The notes beneath the pieces were generated by a model, which saw only the letters and a program-made list of their open reading frames with translations, ran no database searches and was not told the DNA's origin. Source: a virus. From it: 24,152 nt of DNA. Both the position numbers and the translations under genes were made by a program. Positions 1-8,939 of this stretch are shown piece after piece. Where the stretch lies: positions 1 through 24,152 of IMG/VR virus record IMGVR_UViG_3300042324_001856, one strand, 5' to 3'. Each line of letters starts with the position of its first letter. Position 1 is the first letter of the stretch.

Positions 1-142
1 TACGCAGAGTATTTACCTCAGTTAAAGCACCGCGAAGCTCTCTGCTCCTCTGTTCCTCGAAGATATGTTGTCTATACGAAGCTGTGTCTGTGTTGATCAC
101 CGCTTGCGTATATGGATGTCTCTTTAACTTTGTCGTGTCCAT
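1..142 (-). CDS. 5' end of an unidentified late gene, cut by the left edge
   Basis: An open frame of 47 complete codons starts at an ATG (142-140) that shares one base with the TAA stop of the upstream 754-aa gene (TAATG), and it runs off the window without a stop. The product begins MDTTKLKRHPYTQAVINTDT. It continues with a charged stretch around residues 27-45 (IFEEQRSRELRGALTEVNTL) that looks helical and possibly coiled-coil. The frame is coupled to the structural gene before it, and its tight junction matches the rest of the operon, so I take it as real. I do not recognise the family. Its position suggests a small tail or baseplate-associated protein, which is inference only. Overlapping frames on the same strand are less plausible because they lie inside both genes. 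Confidence 0.6.
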   Translation of the reverse strand, partial: MDTTKLKRHPYTQAVINTDTASYRQHIFEEQRSRELRGALTEVNTLR

Positions 143-2406
143 TATGCAGATACCGCAATTGCTCTGTACTCTTCAACTCTTGGAACCAAGTAGCTTGCAG
201 ATGATAACAATACAATCTTAATTGCAAATACTTTAAATCCATCATACTTAGCAAGTGAAGTATTGAAGTATCTTACAATGTTGTAATTTTGATTATTCAA
301 GAAGCCTGAGTTCTTGTCCGTAATCACATCAATATTCAAACCAGATCCTCTCAAGCTTGAATTTGACACAGCGCTTGATACCGTTATTGTTGTTGTGTTA
401 GAAGCGGTTACCGTATCAACGAAGAATGAATCAGGGAATGTTGGGTTGTAAACTTTAACAACAGATCCAGCAGTAATGTCTGTATTGACTGTACTATAGC
501 TTCCCGTAATTACATTTGTAGCTGTCGGAATGCTGAACGTTCCACTAGTCACCTTAGCACCAGCTTGTGCTGAAGGAATTACATACTTCAAATTAATAAA
601 GTCGTTTGGATTCGAATCCAAGCTGTTAATTGAAGATCCTGTTGGGATATCCAATGCTAACTTTGTCCAATTCTTTTGATTTAAGTTTTGACCATCTTCT
701 TCACTCAACAGCTTAGCGTAAACTTCAATATCAGTACCGGATGGTTTGAAAGCTGTCATGAAAACAATTAAGTCTTCTGCTACTTGATCAGTACCAAGAA
801 TAACTGGCTTCGAAACATACTTAGAATATGCAGCACCGTTGGAATATGCTTCGTTTGTTGATGTGTTATTAATAATGAATTGTTGAATGCCAAAGTCCAA
901 GTTTTCTTCCAAGACGTATGGGGAAACAAAAGGATTTTCTGAACTAAACTCTAACTTTGCATTGAAGCTCTTGGAGTTTGCAAAGAGGTTTGTTGAATTG
1001 TTGACTTCGTTCGATCTTGAAGCAATCATTGCTGGATAAGAAAGAAGCGCATTCTTGCCGAGATCAACTTCAGTCAAGTTACCTGTAGTCTTAGCATAAG
1101 TTGTGTTTGCAAAGTTAACATAATACTTTGCCTTTGCTCCACTAGGAACCTTGACGTTAAAGTATGGAGCAAATCTAGAAATGTTGACATTCTCAATTGA
1201 GGAAACCGTAGCATTAGCTAATGAGTCAACACCTTTGATAATAGTACTGCCTGCAAAATATGCAGTTGTGTTTGCTGAAGAATCATACAATGTGAGGAAG
1301 TCGCCATATGCTTTGAAGCTGTCTACCTTTGCAACAGGGGATACGAAATAACCAGCAGTTGTATTTGTAAAAGATGGTACTACATCTAGCACCAATGTCT
1401 GGTTACCAGAATCAACACTGACAACTTTTCTAACTTCAGTGTTTCCATCAGTTCCATCTGAAATTACAATAAATGTGTTTGAGGAAATTGAAGCAAAGTT
1501 TGTGTTAGTTCCAGAAATGGTGTTGCTTGACGAGTCGATTGAAATTGTACCTGTATTGAACTTTCTAATATTTACAGCAGACGCTGTAGTAGAGAAAGTA
1601 CTCGTAACATTCATAAACGTTGTATTAGTTACAATGTTAACTTTTCTTACTTGAGAAACAGTGGAGTTGGCAACAATAACTAAGTCATTATTAGCAACAT
1701 CAGATGTAAAGGTTGTTGTTGTGCCATCAATGTTAGCACCACCTGAAGAAACTGCAACAGTACCAGTCAAGTTAGCTTGTTGTTGATAAACGTATTCACC
1801 ACCAATAAACGTACCATTCACGGCACCTGATGTCAATTTTAAGAAATCATATGCCTCATTACTAACTGTAAAAGTATTACTTCTTGCGCCAGTAAATTTA
1901 GCAACATTAATTTTAAACTTGTAATCTACATCAGAAAGAGGAGTTACGTCAAATCCATTTGTGATGTCGTAAGCATTTCCATCAACTTTACCAGAAGACA
2001 ACTTTGCAGCTACTCCTGTGTTAATATCAACTTCGTCTACTCGGTTTTTCCACAAAGAAAAAGACTCATCAGAATCAAACTTAATTAAGAATGCATATTG
2101 TTTGTTCGTTTGAAGAGGAACTGGGGTATCGAAAGTAAACTTAGTAGATGTATCAGCCGTTGCGCTAGTATTGATATTGTCATAATCAACCCGCGCTAGA
2201 GTTTTAATATCAGCAGTGTTCCAGTTTGGAACGTTATCCTTAACTTCACATATGTTTAAAGAAACACTAGGCTTGGAAGATCCAGACTGCGTTTTGTTTG
2301 CAGTGGGTTTGTCTTTAAAGTATAGTTCTATACTCGTGACGAATACGACTGAAGCTCCTTGAGCTGACGATGAGTCTAAAAAGAATGATTGAGCTTTATT
2401 GAACAT
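142..2406 (-). CDS. Peripheral baseplate/tail-fibre-type structural protein, 754 aa
   Basis: A large Thr/Ser/Asn/Val-rich protein of the kind that follows gp8 and the DUF4815-type protein in marine T4-like phages. Residues about 1-150 form a jelly-roll-like module with a VTSIELYFKDKP strand, a TKFTFDTPVPLQTNKQYAFL stretch and a terminal W, a pattern I have seen in other phage baseplate proteins. Residues about 195-360 hold an F-x-x-G-E-x-V module followed by two diverged copies of a beta module (G-T-x-T-T/N-F ... V-R-K-V). A third relative lies at about 615-690. The C-terminal part contains an IVFMTAFKPSGTDIEVYAKL strand pair and ends in an LVPRVEEYRAIAVSA segment. The ATG follows the stop of the 122-aa gene by one base with no clear Shine-Dalgarno, so translation is probably coupled. 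Role as an outer baseplate or fibre-anchoring protein is inferred from position and composition. Confidence 0.8.
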   Translation of the reverse strand: MFNKAQSFFLDSSSAQGASVVFVTSIELYFKDKPTANKTQSGSSKPSVSLNICEVKDNVPNWNTADIKTLARVDYDNINTSATADTSTKFTFDTPVPLQTNKQYAFLIKFDSDESFSLWKNRVDEVDINTGVAAKLSSGKVDGNAYDITNGFDVTPLSDVDYKFKINVAKFTGARSNTFTVSNEAYDFLKLTSGAVNGTFIGGEYVYQQQANLTGTVAVSSGGANIDGTTTTFTSDVANNDLVIVANSTVSQVRKVNIVTNTTFMNVTSTFSTTASAVNIRKFNTGTISIDSSSNTISGTNTNFASISSNTFIVISDGTDGNTEVRKVVSVDSGNQTLVLDVVPSFTNTTAGYFVSPVAKVDSFKAYGDFLTLYDSSANTTAYFAGSTIIKGVDSLANATVSSIENVNISRFAPYFNVKVPSGAKAKYYVNFANTTYAKTTGNLTEVDLGKNALLSYPAMIASRSNEVNNSTNLFANSKSFNAKLEFSSENPFVSPYVLEENLDFGIQQFIINNTSTNEAYSNGAAYSKYVSKPVILGTDQVAEDLIVFMTAFKPSGTDIEVYAKLLSEEDGQNLNQKNWTKLALDIPTGSSINSLDSNPNDFINLKYVIPSAQAGAKVTSGTFSIPTATNVITGSYSTVNTDITAGSVVKVYNPTFPDSFFVDTVTASNTTTITVSSAVSNSSLRGSGLNIDVITDKNSGFLNNQNYNIVRYFNTSLAKYDGFKVFAIKIVLLSSASYLVPRVEEYRAIAVSA

Positions 2407-2407
2407 A

Positions 2408-2776
2408 TTACACTGTTTTGTCTAATCCTAAAACTACAGCACCAAAAGATGTCGATGCGTTGTAGTAATTGTCAGGCAATGTTGTTTGATTGATTGTCGT
2501 AACAACAATCTCTTTTCTTCCAGATTCAAGATTGCTAACTTTAACCGGAATACTTTCATACGAATTTGAAGATATTCCTGATGACAAATAAAAAATCACT
2601 TTTAAATTACCGTTCTCATCAGAGATTAAAGCCCCACCTAGTTTCTTACCAAATTGTTTAACCATACTCGTTACCTTGACCTTATCAAAGTAAAAGTAAT
2701 GAGTGGTGTGAGGTCTTAAGCCATAAAACTCTAGAATTATGTCTCTCTCTTTGAATCGAAGTTTTCTTTGTCCCAT
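2408..2776 (-). CDS. Small structural protein, 122 aa
   Basis: A short protein with the pattern L-R-P-H-T-T-H-Y-F-Y-F-D (about residues 20-31), followed by GGALISDENGNLKVIFYL at about 46-64. This beta-sandwich-like motif (a display strand, a GG-x-L-x-[ST]-D turn and an x-G/K-x-F-Y-x strand) recurs inside large tail proteins of marine T4-like phages. Here it is a stand-alone gene. It lies between the DUF4815-type protein (32-base gap) and the 754-aa protein (1-base gap). No Shine-Dalgarno precedes the ATG; instead a perfect TATAAATA late-promoter box ends 6 bases upstream. It is probably a minor component of the peripheral baseplate or fibre attachment. Exact function unknown. Confidence 0.75.
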   Translation of the reverse strand: MGQRKLRFKERDIILEFYGLRPHTTHYFYFDKVKVTSMVKQFGKKLGGALISDENGNLKVIFYLSSGISSNSYESIPVKVSNLESGRKEIVVTTINQTTLPDNYYNASTSFGAVVLGLDKTV

Positions 2777-2782
2777 AACTTT

Positions 2783-2790
2783 TATTTATA
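2783..2790 (-). promoter_or_regulatory. T4-type late promoter box TATAAATA
   Basis: TATAAATA on the minus strand is identical to the T4 late -10 consensus. It lies in the 32-base gap before the 122-aa gene, with AAAGTT separating it from the ATG. T4-like late transcription starts about 6 bases downstream of this box, which would place the start at or next to the ATG. It would drive the 122-aa gene, the 754-aa gene and the gene leaving the left edge. Confidence 0.65.
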
Positions 2791-2808
2791 GATGTTTCTA
2801 AAGAGTTT

Positions 2809-5800
2809 TTAATATTGCATGTTTGAGAAATCTTCAACATACTTACCACCACCAGTGTCTCTTGTCATTGATGCCTCCTCAGCGTTAGCATCTGTTATCT
2901 GAATATATGGCTCAGATGTTGTTTGTGTCTGTGGGGGGTCAATTGTCGTGGTAACAACAATAACTTCTGCAGGTGTAGATTGTACCTCAGGTATTGAAAC
3001 TTTTGAAGTAAGAACGACATCAAACACTGCCGTCTCATCACCAGCTCTGAATCCGCTGAATTCAGGTACGCCATATCTTGATTCAACCCACTCTCTATTG
3101 TTTTGATAAAACTCAGCCACAAAGTCGGCTTCATAGTATTCAACTGCACCATCTGTAATTACTCTAACCATAGCAGGTTTTTGTACAACAGGAGGCTGTA
3201 CAATAGGAACAACAGCTACAGTAGGCGTTGTGGTTACAATAGGATCTGGCGGTGTGTAAACATAGTCATCAACAGGATAGTATGTAACAGCAGCAGTCTC
3301 TATTGCAGCTGGCACCGATCTAACAACTCTTGGTTCTGAAGCGCTCAATTGACTAACAATTGTATACTCTTCGTATGGAAGCAATAAAGTTTTATTTTGA
3401 TGGATATTATTTGCAGTAGCAGCATCAGATCTATCAAAAATACTTTCAACATTGAAGATAGTTGTCAGTGGCAACAATTCACTATTCTGACTGTCAATAT
3501 AAGCCGTACTCTCAAGACTTGTTCTATCAACAACAAAGGCATCATCAAAATTATCTACCAAGAACGCATTCTTAAATCTATCTTTACCGGAATCGTTAGA
3601 GCTAGGAATAACCAGCTCCGTTATCTGCTTTTCCAATGTGTTTAAAGCAACTTGCTTTTCTAGGCTATCAATTCTTTTCTCGAGTTTGTTAATCTGAGAC
3701 ATTGAATAACGCTTTGGCTGAGATCTAGTATCAGCAGAGGAATTTAAGTTGTTAATAGTGTATGCTTGCTGTCTCCCATTAACAATAGAAGACTCATTAC
3801 CAACTCTCTTATCCAAAATTTGGAAGGTTGTATTTGAAAGAGCAGAAGGCAAAGAAGGATATGGTGGAACAAACAGTCTGTTGACTGTAATGGAATCAGC
3901 AGGAGCTCCTGGATCCTTCAAGTTAGCAACGTCTGGTGCACCTTGGATAACAGAAATTAATGTATTTTTATTAACAACAACTCTATCAATTCTGCTTCCG
4001 TAAAACTCAATGTCAAACGTAACTTGCGAATCGGGTACAGGGAAGTACTTTTCATCGCTATTCAATGTCTGAGTGTTAGCGGGGTTGACAGTAGCACCAC
4101 CGACTGTTGTGGAGTAGGCAGCTGTATTGCTGGTAAATGGACGGAAGTCAAAAGTATCGATACCATCGTAATATCTACCATCAGATGTTAATACTTCAGG
4201 GACTTCTAAACGGTTGATGAATGTGTTATTGCTATAACCTGTAGCGTCATTTATAATGTCGTTGTATGAGTTAATTGTAATAAAACCTTCGGATGTATTA
4301 ACATCAAAAGCATCAAACTTTGCTAATAGCCACTGAGTATTGGAAATGGCTAAATCAGATCCTGGAACAAGTCTCAGTTCTGCATTTTTTACAACGTCAC
4401 CGTCATTATATGAATTCACAAAGAAGTGCTTTGTTACATCTGTGCTCGAAGCTGTATTACCAAAGTATACAGCCTTCAATCTAAATGTATCTGGAACACC
4501 CAAGCTCCATGGTCCTGTTGTATTATTACCAGAAGCTGAAACAGTTGCATTATTTCCTGTGTATACTTTTACATACAAATCTCTGTTTAAATCTTTATTA
4601 ATTTGAACAGCAGAAGGAATTCTAATATTGTAAAATGCAACAACGTTTGCAGAAGCAGCCAAGGTCTCACTCAAATCCACAGTTGCAACCGCAGCATTGG
4701 CTGATGTAGTAATGGTTCTTGTAGATCTGCTCAAATCTAACGGATAAAAAGCCGGCAGGAACAACGCGGTATTTGTTGAGCTGTTTGCAGCAGTCAAAGC
4801 TGAGTTAAGAATAATTAACGTGTTATTAACAACATTCTCAACTCTCTTAACATCGTATGATACAGCGTTTGTGTACACACTGATATAATCACCAGCAGCA
4901 TAGTCTGTTGCAAACGTGGTTGAGGTTCCTACTAGATTTGCAGATGTTGTGTTACCAGAGCTTGTTCCTGTTGTATTAGATGTGTTTGTATTAGAAACAG
5001 GAGCAATAATAAAGTCAGCTTTTTGCGCTGCTGAGAGACTCAAAGATCCAGAATAAGGAAATGTATAAGTTGTTGGTGCAGTGATCTCAATTGTGCCATT
5101 AGCATTGAGAGTTAAGTTTTCCGTCGATGTTCTGTATGTGTAGCTGATATCTGAAATAGACTTAACAGCCTTAACACCAGTCTTGAAAATAATATCTGGG
5201 TTGTTTGTATCTTTCAATATGGCAACATTAACACTGGATGTGCCGTCAGCCTCAAGAACAGCATCGCAAATACCATCATAAGTGCTGTCAAAGTAGAAAC
5301 TCTTAACATCACTAAAAGACTTGCCAGCATTCATCGTGACATCAAACAGATACAATCTGTAAGTTGCATTTGGAGTACCAATAGTACCTGACTGATACAC
5401 AATTGATCTCATTCTTGCAGAACCAATTAAAGTACCGGCCGGAGTAATGGCACCTGTACTAACACTTGTCAATAACGTCTTTGCTGTATCATATAGGTTA
5501 ACAGTCGTTCCTGACTTAAAGTCAAAGAATCCAGCAAGCTCTTTAACTACAACATAATTACCATAATTAGCAGTAATTGTTTGATTTGCTTTTGAAAAGA
5601 CGGTGTTAGACTTTTGAACATCTTTTGACAGATTGCCACTAGTCTCCACTCTCTTACCACTGATGTAAGCAGTGCCTGGATCAACAACAACGGAAACATG
5701 CGTCGTGTTGGATACCTTTTCCTTGGTAGAACTTCTGAAAGGATCAATTACAAAGTTGCCAGAAGATTCAAAAGTTCTTGTTTCAAACTCTTTAGCTAAC

Positions 5801-7155
5801 TGGTTATAAACTGTGTTTCTGTTTTCTTTAGAGGCAACACCATCACTAAATTCAACAAGCGATAGGAATTCAGAGTTGGCTGAACCAATGTCGGTATTAA
5901 CAACAAACAGTGTTGGTCTTATTCTTAGGCGATCAGCACCAGGGGCTGTCTCATTGTATGTGTTTGCAGCATTGTCATAAAGTGAGGAATCAGTCGTATA
6001 CTTAACAATCGATTCGTCTGATGTGAATCCAACTGATATGTTGTCAGGTAACGTGGAATATTTTGATACAATAACGCTTTGAGGAATAACACGAGAGAAT
6101 GTTCCCTTTTGGTAAATTACACCCTCCGTAACACCAAAAGAATAACCGTATCCCACAGGTGCAGCAAACGTGCCTGGAGCTACGCGCACCTTTGCCTTGT
6201 AAGACCTTGCTGCTAAATCTAAAGTGGATACAGAAGCAGATGCTGAAGCTGGTTTAATAACAACTTGTGGCAATGTTGTGTAATCTTTACCGGCATTCGA
6301 CAAAACTAAGTTTTGAACTACGCCAAGTGAGTCAGTAATAATAGAACCAGTAGCTCCACTACCAATTTGAGAGATAACATTAGCAACGGCACTGGAAGTA
6401 TTGCCAGTGATGTTGTAACCTGTAGAAACGGTCCATGTATTGGAATTGGCCGATGTATTTGCTAGCTGCTCTGAGTTGATTGGTTTGATTGAAAGGATCT
6501 TAGTGTTTGAAGTCAATCCACTTGCAATACCAACAATCTGCTGTCTAGCACCTGAAGTAGCTTGAGTAAAGATTTCACCATTAGTAAAAGCACCGCTAGA
6601 TACTTGCACAGTGACAGCACTAATTACATGCAACGTATCTGAGTTAGCAAATCCAAGACCACCATTGTTAACATCAACGTCAAAAAGATTGTTTTCTTTG
6701 CTGAAAATCTCCAACACATCATCATTAGAGAACGCACTCAGGTTATAAGTATTTCCTGAGTTAGTGTATTGTAAGAACAGGGTGTTTAGATCTGGGCTCT
6801 TTGACTCAAAACCAGTGGCGTAGTTGACGACAATAGCTTGAAGATTAGCAGAGTTCTTAACAAAGAAGCCAACGTAATCTTGGGGATTGACTGGCTGTCC
6901 ATCCTCTTGTAAATCTTTGATCTTTGCGTAAGCTAGAAGAGGATTATAAATGAAGTTTACACCACTAACAATTGTACCACTTTTAAAAACATGATCTCCA
7001 AATCTCTCTACTTGTTTTTGTAGGATTGTCTGGAGTTGGTTTAATTCGCGAGTTTGTAAGGCAACACCAGGCTTGAAGAGGATTTTATAAAAATCCTTGT
7101 CTTCATTGAAGTCATCCCAATAGGGAGTGGTGTTGAAATTGGTTTCTAATGACAT
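2809..7155 (-). CDS. DUF4815-type giant structural protein, 1448 aa
   Basis: The N-terminus (TTPYWDDFNEDKDFYKILFK, then PGVALQTRELNQLQTILQKQ and a GTIVSG motif) is the hallmark start of the DUF4815 phage structural family, which follows gp8 in marine T4-like phages. The body is beta-rich with several small modules: an F-T-N-G-E-x-F-x-Q element near residue 190, a GKDYTTLPQVVI element near 290, and a G-T-S-T-T-F-A-T-D module near 740-800. A short coiled coil (INKLEKRIDSLEKQVALNTL) lies at about 1153-1175. The last 200 residues are Pro/Thr-rich around a small domain. Position relative to gp8 suggests it takes the place of T4 gp9/gp10-type outer baseplate proteins, possibly anchoring fibres; this is inferred. 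The start is supported by an AGAGG Shine-Dalgarno spaced well from the ATG, in the 9-base gap after gp8. Confidence 0.85.
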   Translation of the reverse strand: MSLETNFNTTPYWDDFNEDKDFYKILFKPGVALQTRELNQLQTILQKQVERFGDHVFKSGTIVSGVNFIYNPLLAYAKIKDLQEDGQPVNPQDYVGFFVKNSANLQAIVVNYATGFESKSPDLNTLFLQYTNSGNTYNLSAFSNDDVLEIFSKENNLFDVDVNNGGLGFANSDTLHVISAVTVQVSSGAFTNGEIFTQATSGARQQIVGIASGLTSNTKILSIKPINSEQLANTSANSNTWTVSTGYNITGNTSSAVANVISQIGSGATGSIITDSLGVVQNLVLSNAGKDYTTLPQVVIKPASASASVSTLDLAARSYKAKVRVAPGTFAAPVGYGYSFGVTEGVIYQKGTFSRVIPQSVIVSKYSTLPDNISVGFTSDESIVKYTTDSSLYDNAANTYNETAPGADRLRIRPTLFVVNTDIGSANSEFLSLVEFSDGVASKENRNTVYNQLAKEFETRTFESSGNFVIDPFRSSTKEKVSNTTHVSVVVDPGTAYISGKRVETSGNLSKDVQKSNTVFSKANQTITANYGNYVVVKELAGFFDFKSGTTVNLYDTAKTLLTSVSTGAITPAGTLIGSARMRSIVYQSGTIGTPNATYRLYLFDVTMNAGKSFSDVKSFYFDSTYDGICDAVLEADGTSSVNVAILKDTNNPDIIFKTGVKAVKSISDISYTYRTSTENLTLNANGTIEITAPTTYTFPYSGSLSLSAAQKADFIIAPVSNTNTSNTTGTSSGNTTSANLVGTSTTFATDYAAGDYISVYTNAVSYDVKRVENVVNNTLIILNSALTAANSSTNTALFLPAFYPLDLSRSTRTITTSANAAVATVDLSETLAASANVVAFYNIRIPSAVQINKDLNRDLYVKVYTGNNATVSASGNNTTGPWSLGVPDTFRLKAVYFGNTASSTDVTKHFFVNSYNDGDVVKNAELRLVPGSDLAISNTQWLLAKFDAFDVNTSEGFITINSYNDIINDATGYSNNTFINRLEVPEVLTSDGRYYDGIDTFDFRPFTSNTAAYSTTVGGATVNPANTQTLNSDEKYFPVPDSQVTFDIEFYGSRIDRVVVNKNTLISVIQGAPDVANLKDPGAPADSITVNRLFVPPYPSLPSALSNTTFQILDKRVGNESSIVNGRQQAYTINNLNSSADTRSQPKRYSMSQINKLEKRIDSLEKQVALNTLEKQITELVIPSSNDSGKDRFKNAFLVDNFDDAFVVDRTSLESTAYIDSQNSELLPLTTIFNVESIFDRSDAATANNIHQNKTLLLPYEEYTIVSQLSASEPRVVRSVPAAIETAAVTYYPVDDYVYTPPDPIVTTTPTVAVVPIVQPPVVQKPAMVRVITDGAVEYYEADFVAEFYQNNREWVESRYGVPEFSGFRAGDETAVFDVVLTSKVSIPEVQSTPAEVIVVTTTIDPPQTQTTSEPYIQITDANAEEASMTRDTGGGKYVEDFSNMQY

Positions 7156-7164
7156 CTAGTCCTC

Positions 7165-8925
7165 TTAAAACTTCAAAATTAGTTTTATAGATTCTGATTG
7201 GCTGGCATTTCTCTCAATCGGATCTACGTTTTCTATGTATAACACCTCTCCACTGCCCTGAACAATGTCAGATGGCAAGCGGCTGTTTAATGTAACTGAG
7301 GCTCCTGAATTGACACCAATCATTGTGTTTCCTGTATTAAGCACACCTCTTAAGTCAGACAAATAATAATAATTAGCATCATTTGAATGATAGTATGCAT
7401 TTGCAGTAGCTACATCAATCTGAAACACCTTTTCATCTTCTAAGAAAGTGCCGGAACCAGCTGTGTACGTGTATCGTTCTCTGTTATCGAATGTGTTAAA
7501 GTCTTTTGCTTGATCATTGATAACATAACTGATAGCGTTAGCAGTAGCACCAGAAGTACCACCTGTAATGATCTTGTTTGTTACAAAAATACCTGTAACA
7601 TTTGATACAGCAACCGTCGTAGTCGTACTTCCTTTTACAATACCAGTCGCATTGGAATCTGTTTGGGTAACGACTTCGTTATCGGTAAACACACCAGTAG
7701 GAGTTGCAATTGTCAAGGTTACATTTGCAAACAAAGGATCCTTTAATAATCCAATTGTTCTATAATCATTGGAGACTGGGATCGTACCTGATTCGTTATT
7801 AGCAAAAGTCACACTGATGCCCAGGTACTTACCACCCAGTTCAAATTCAGGATCCTTACCGTGGCCACCCTTGGGTCCTAGAACAACGTAAACAGAGGCT
7901 GCATTTGAAACACCTCCTGTATTACCAAGTACAGTAGTAGTAGCGTAAGTGTATCCTGCACCTCTTTCAATAATTTCAATTCCGGAAATTGAATTAGAAG
8001 AGTTTGTATTAACTAAAGCTCTAGCAACAGCACCAGTTCCATCACCTTCAACCAATACAGAAGGAGTAATTTCATAAACTGATGTAATATCCGGAGTTAT
8101 GCTAAATCCACTATCAACAGTAATCTTTTTCTGAGTACCAATAACTGTATAATCAACAATCTTTCTTATTTGTCCTAAACCAGTTCCACCTTTAATGTAG
8201 ATATAGCTGTTATCATAGAAATTATTAGATGCAACAGCATTGTTTGCAATCGTAAATATTGTTGGGTCTCCACCGATAGTTAAATCAGATGAAATGAACG
8301 TATTGGAAAGATATGTGTTATAATTTGATCCAGCATAACTAACTAAAACAACATCAATTGATCCAGAAACTGCGTTACCAGAAACATTGGCATTTGGAAT
8401 AACAGGTACATATTCATCTGTAGCAAACTTAGTAAAGTTTGAGCTATCAATTGTGTACATATACTTCCAGACATAACCGTCCGAAGTACTGTAAAATTCA
8501 TCATCGGCACCAGTGTCGTTGAAGTTTGGTGATATAGTTGATGGCGCCCCATTATTATTTCCAAGCACCTTAAACACGTGGAAAGAGGATACAGCATTGA
8601 CTACAGCATAGTAATTATTTACAGTAATATCCGTGTTACCACTGTAAGCTGTATAAACAGTATTCGATACCCAATCATACCTTGGAATCATTACCGTTAC
8701 ATCATTGTTGGAAACCTTTTTTCCAAATACCATCAATTTGTAAGGATCAATATTGACCGTGTCGTTGGTGTTTGTTAAATTAGGAATGGTTTCATCACCA
8801 CCAGCATAAGGTGTATGACGACCAGCAAACACATAGTAAATGCTATTAGCAGTTTCGGAGATAGACTCTCTGAACTGCTTAGCGTTATGCAAGTTTAGAT
8901 AATTGGTAACTAGTTTTGTAGACAT
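7165..8925 (-). CDS. 8: Baseplate wedge protein gp8
   Basis: A homologue of T4 gp8, which joins gp7 and gp10 in the baseplate wedge. Shared landmarks are the N-terminal block ending YYVFAGRHTPY (T4 has IFITFGRSEPW), an IPRYDW motif (T4 IPRRDW), SDGYVWKYMYTI at about residues 146-157 (T4 GDGYVWEYLFEI), and the C-terminal run GEVLYIENVDPIERNASQSE ending in KLILKF (T4 GEMIYMENRPP ... NILFTF). At 586 aa it is far longer than T4 gp8 (334 aa). The surplus is an internal beta-rich region at about 200-540, including a GAGYTY element and an F-T-D-N-E-V-V-T-Q module near 411-460. No Shine-Dalgarno is visible, but a CATAAATA late-promoter box sits 6 bases before the ATG. The gap to the upstream gp7-like gene is 14 bases. 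Confidence 0.9.
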   Translation of the reverse strand: MSTKLVTNYLNLHNAKQFRESISETANSIYYVFAGRHTPYAGGDETIPNLTNTNDTVNIDPYKLMVFGKKVSNNDVTVMIPRYDWVSNTVYTAYSGNTDITVNNYYAVVNAVSSFHVFKVLGNNNGAPSTISPNFNDTGADDEFYSTSDGYVWKYMYTIDSSNFTKFATDEYVPVIPNANVSGNAVSGSIDVVLVSYAGSNYNTYLSNTFISSDLTIGGDPTIFTIANNAVASNNFYDNSYIYIKGGTGLGQIRKIVDYTVIGTQKKITVDSGFSITPDITSVYEITPSVLVEGDGTGAVARALVNTNSSNSISGIEIIERGAGYTYATTTVLGNTGGVSNAASVYVVLGPKGGHGKDPEFELGGKYLGISVTFANNESGTIPVSNDYRTIGLLKDPLFANVTLTIATPTGVFTDNEVVTQTDSNATGIVKGSTTTTVAVSNVTGIFVTNKIITGGTSGATANAISYVINDQAKDFNTFDNRERYTYTAGSGTFLEDEKVFQIDVATANAYYHSNDANYYYLSDLRGVLNTGNTMIGVNSGASVTLNSRLPSDIVQGSGEVLYIENVDPIERNASQSESIKLILKF

Positions 8926-8931
8926 ATAACT

Positions 8932-8939
8932 TATTTATG
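8932..8939 (-). promoter_or_regulatory. Late promoter-like box CATAAATA before gp8
   Basis: CATAAATA on the minus strand differs at one base from the T4 late consensus. It lies in the 14-base gap between the gp7-like stop and the gp8 ATG, with AGTTAT in between. The 6-base spacing is identical to the boxes before the 122-aa gene and gp4, and gp8 has no Shine-Dalgarno. It would give gp8 and the downstream genes a late promoter of their own. Confidence 0.6.

Noticed and set aside
72-254. 60-aa minus-strand ORF at the left edge
   Set aside because: It overlaps both the end of the 754-aa gene and the start of the coupled gene at 142. The frame starting at 142 has better context (TAATG overlap) and stays open to the edge.
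3103-3645. Plus-strand ORFs of 78 and 82 aa opposite the 1448-aa gene
   Set aside because: Antisense to a clearly coding gene, unusual composition (Asn/Arg/Cys/Ser-rich), no ribosome site and no family resemblance.
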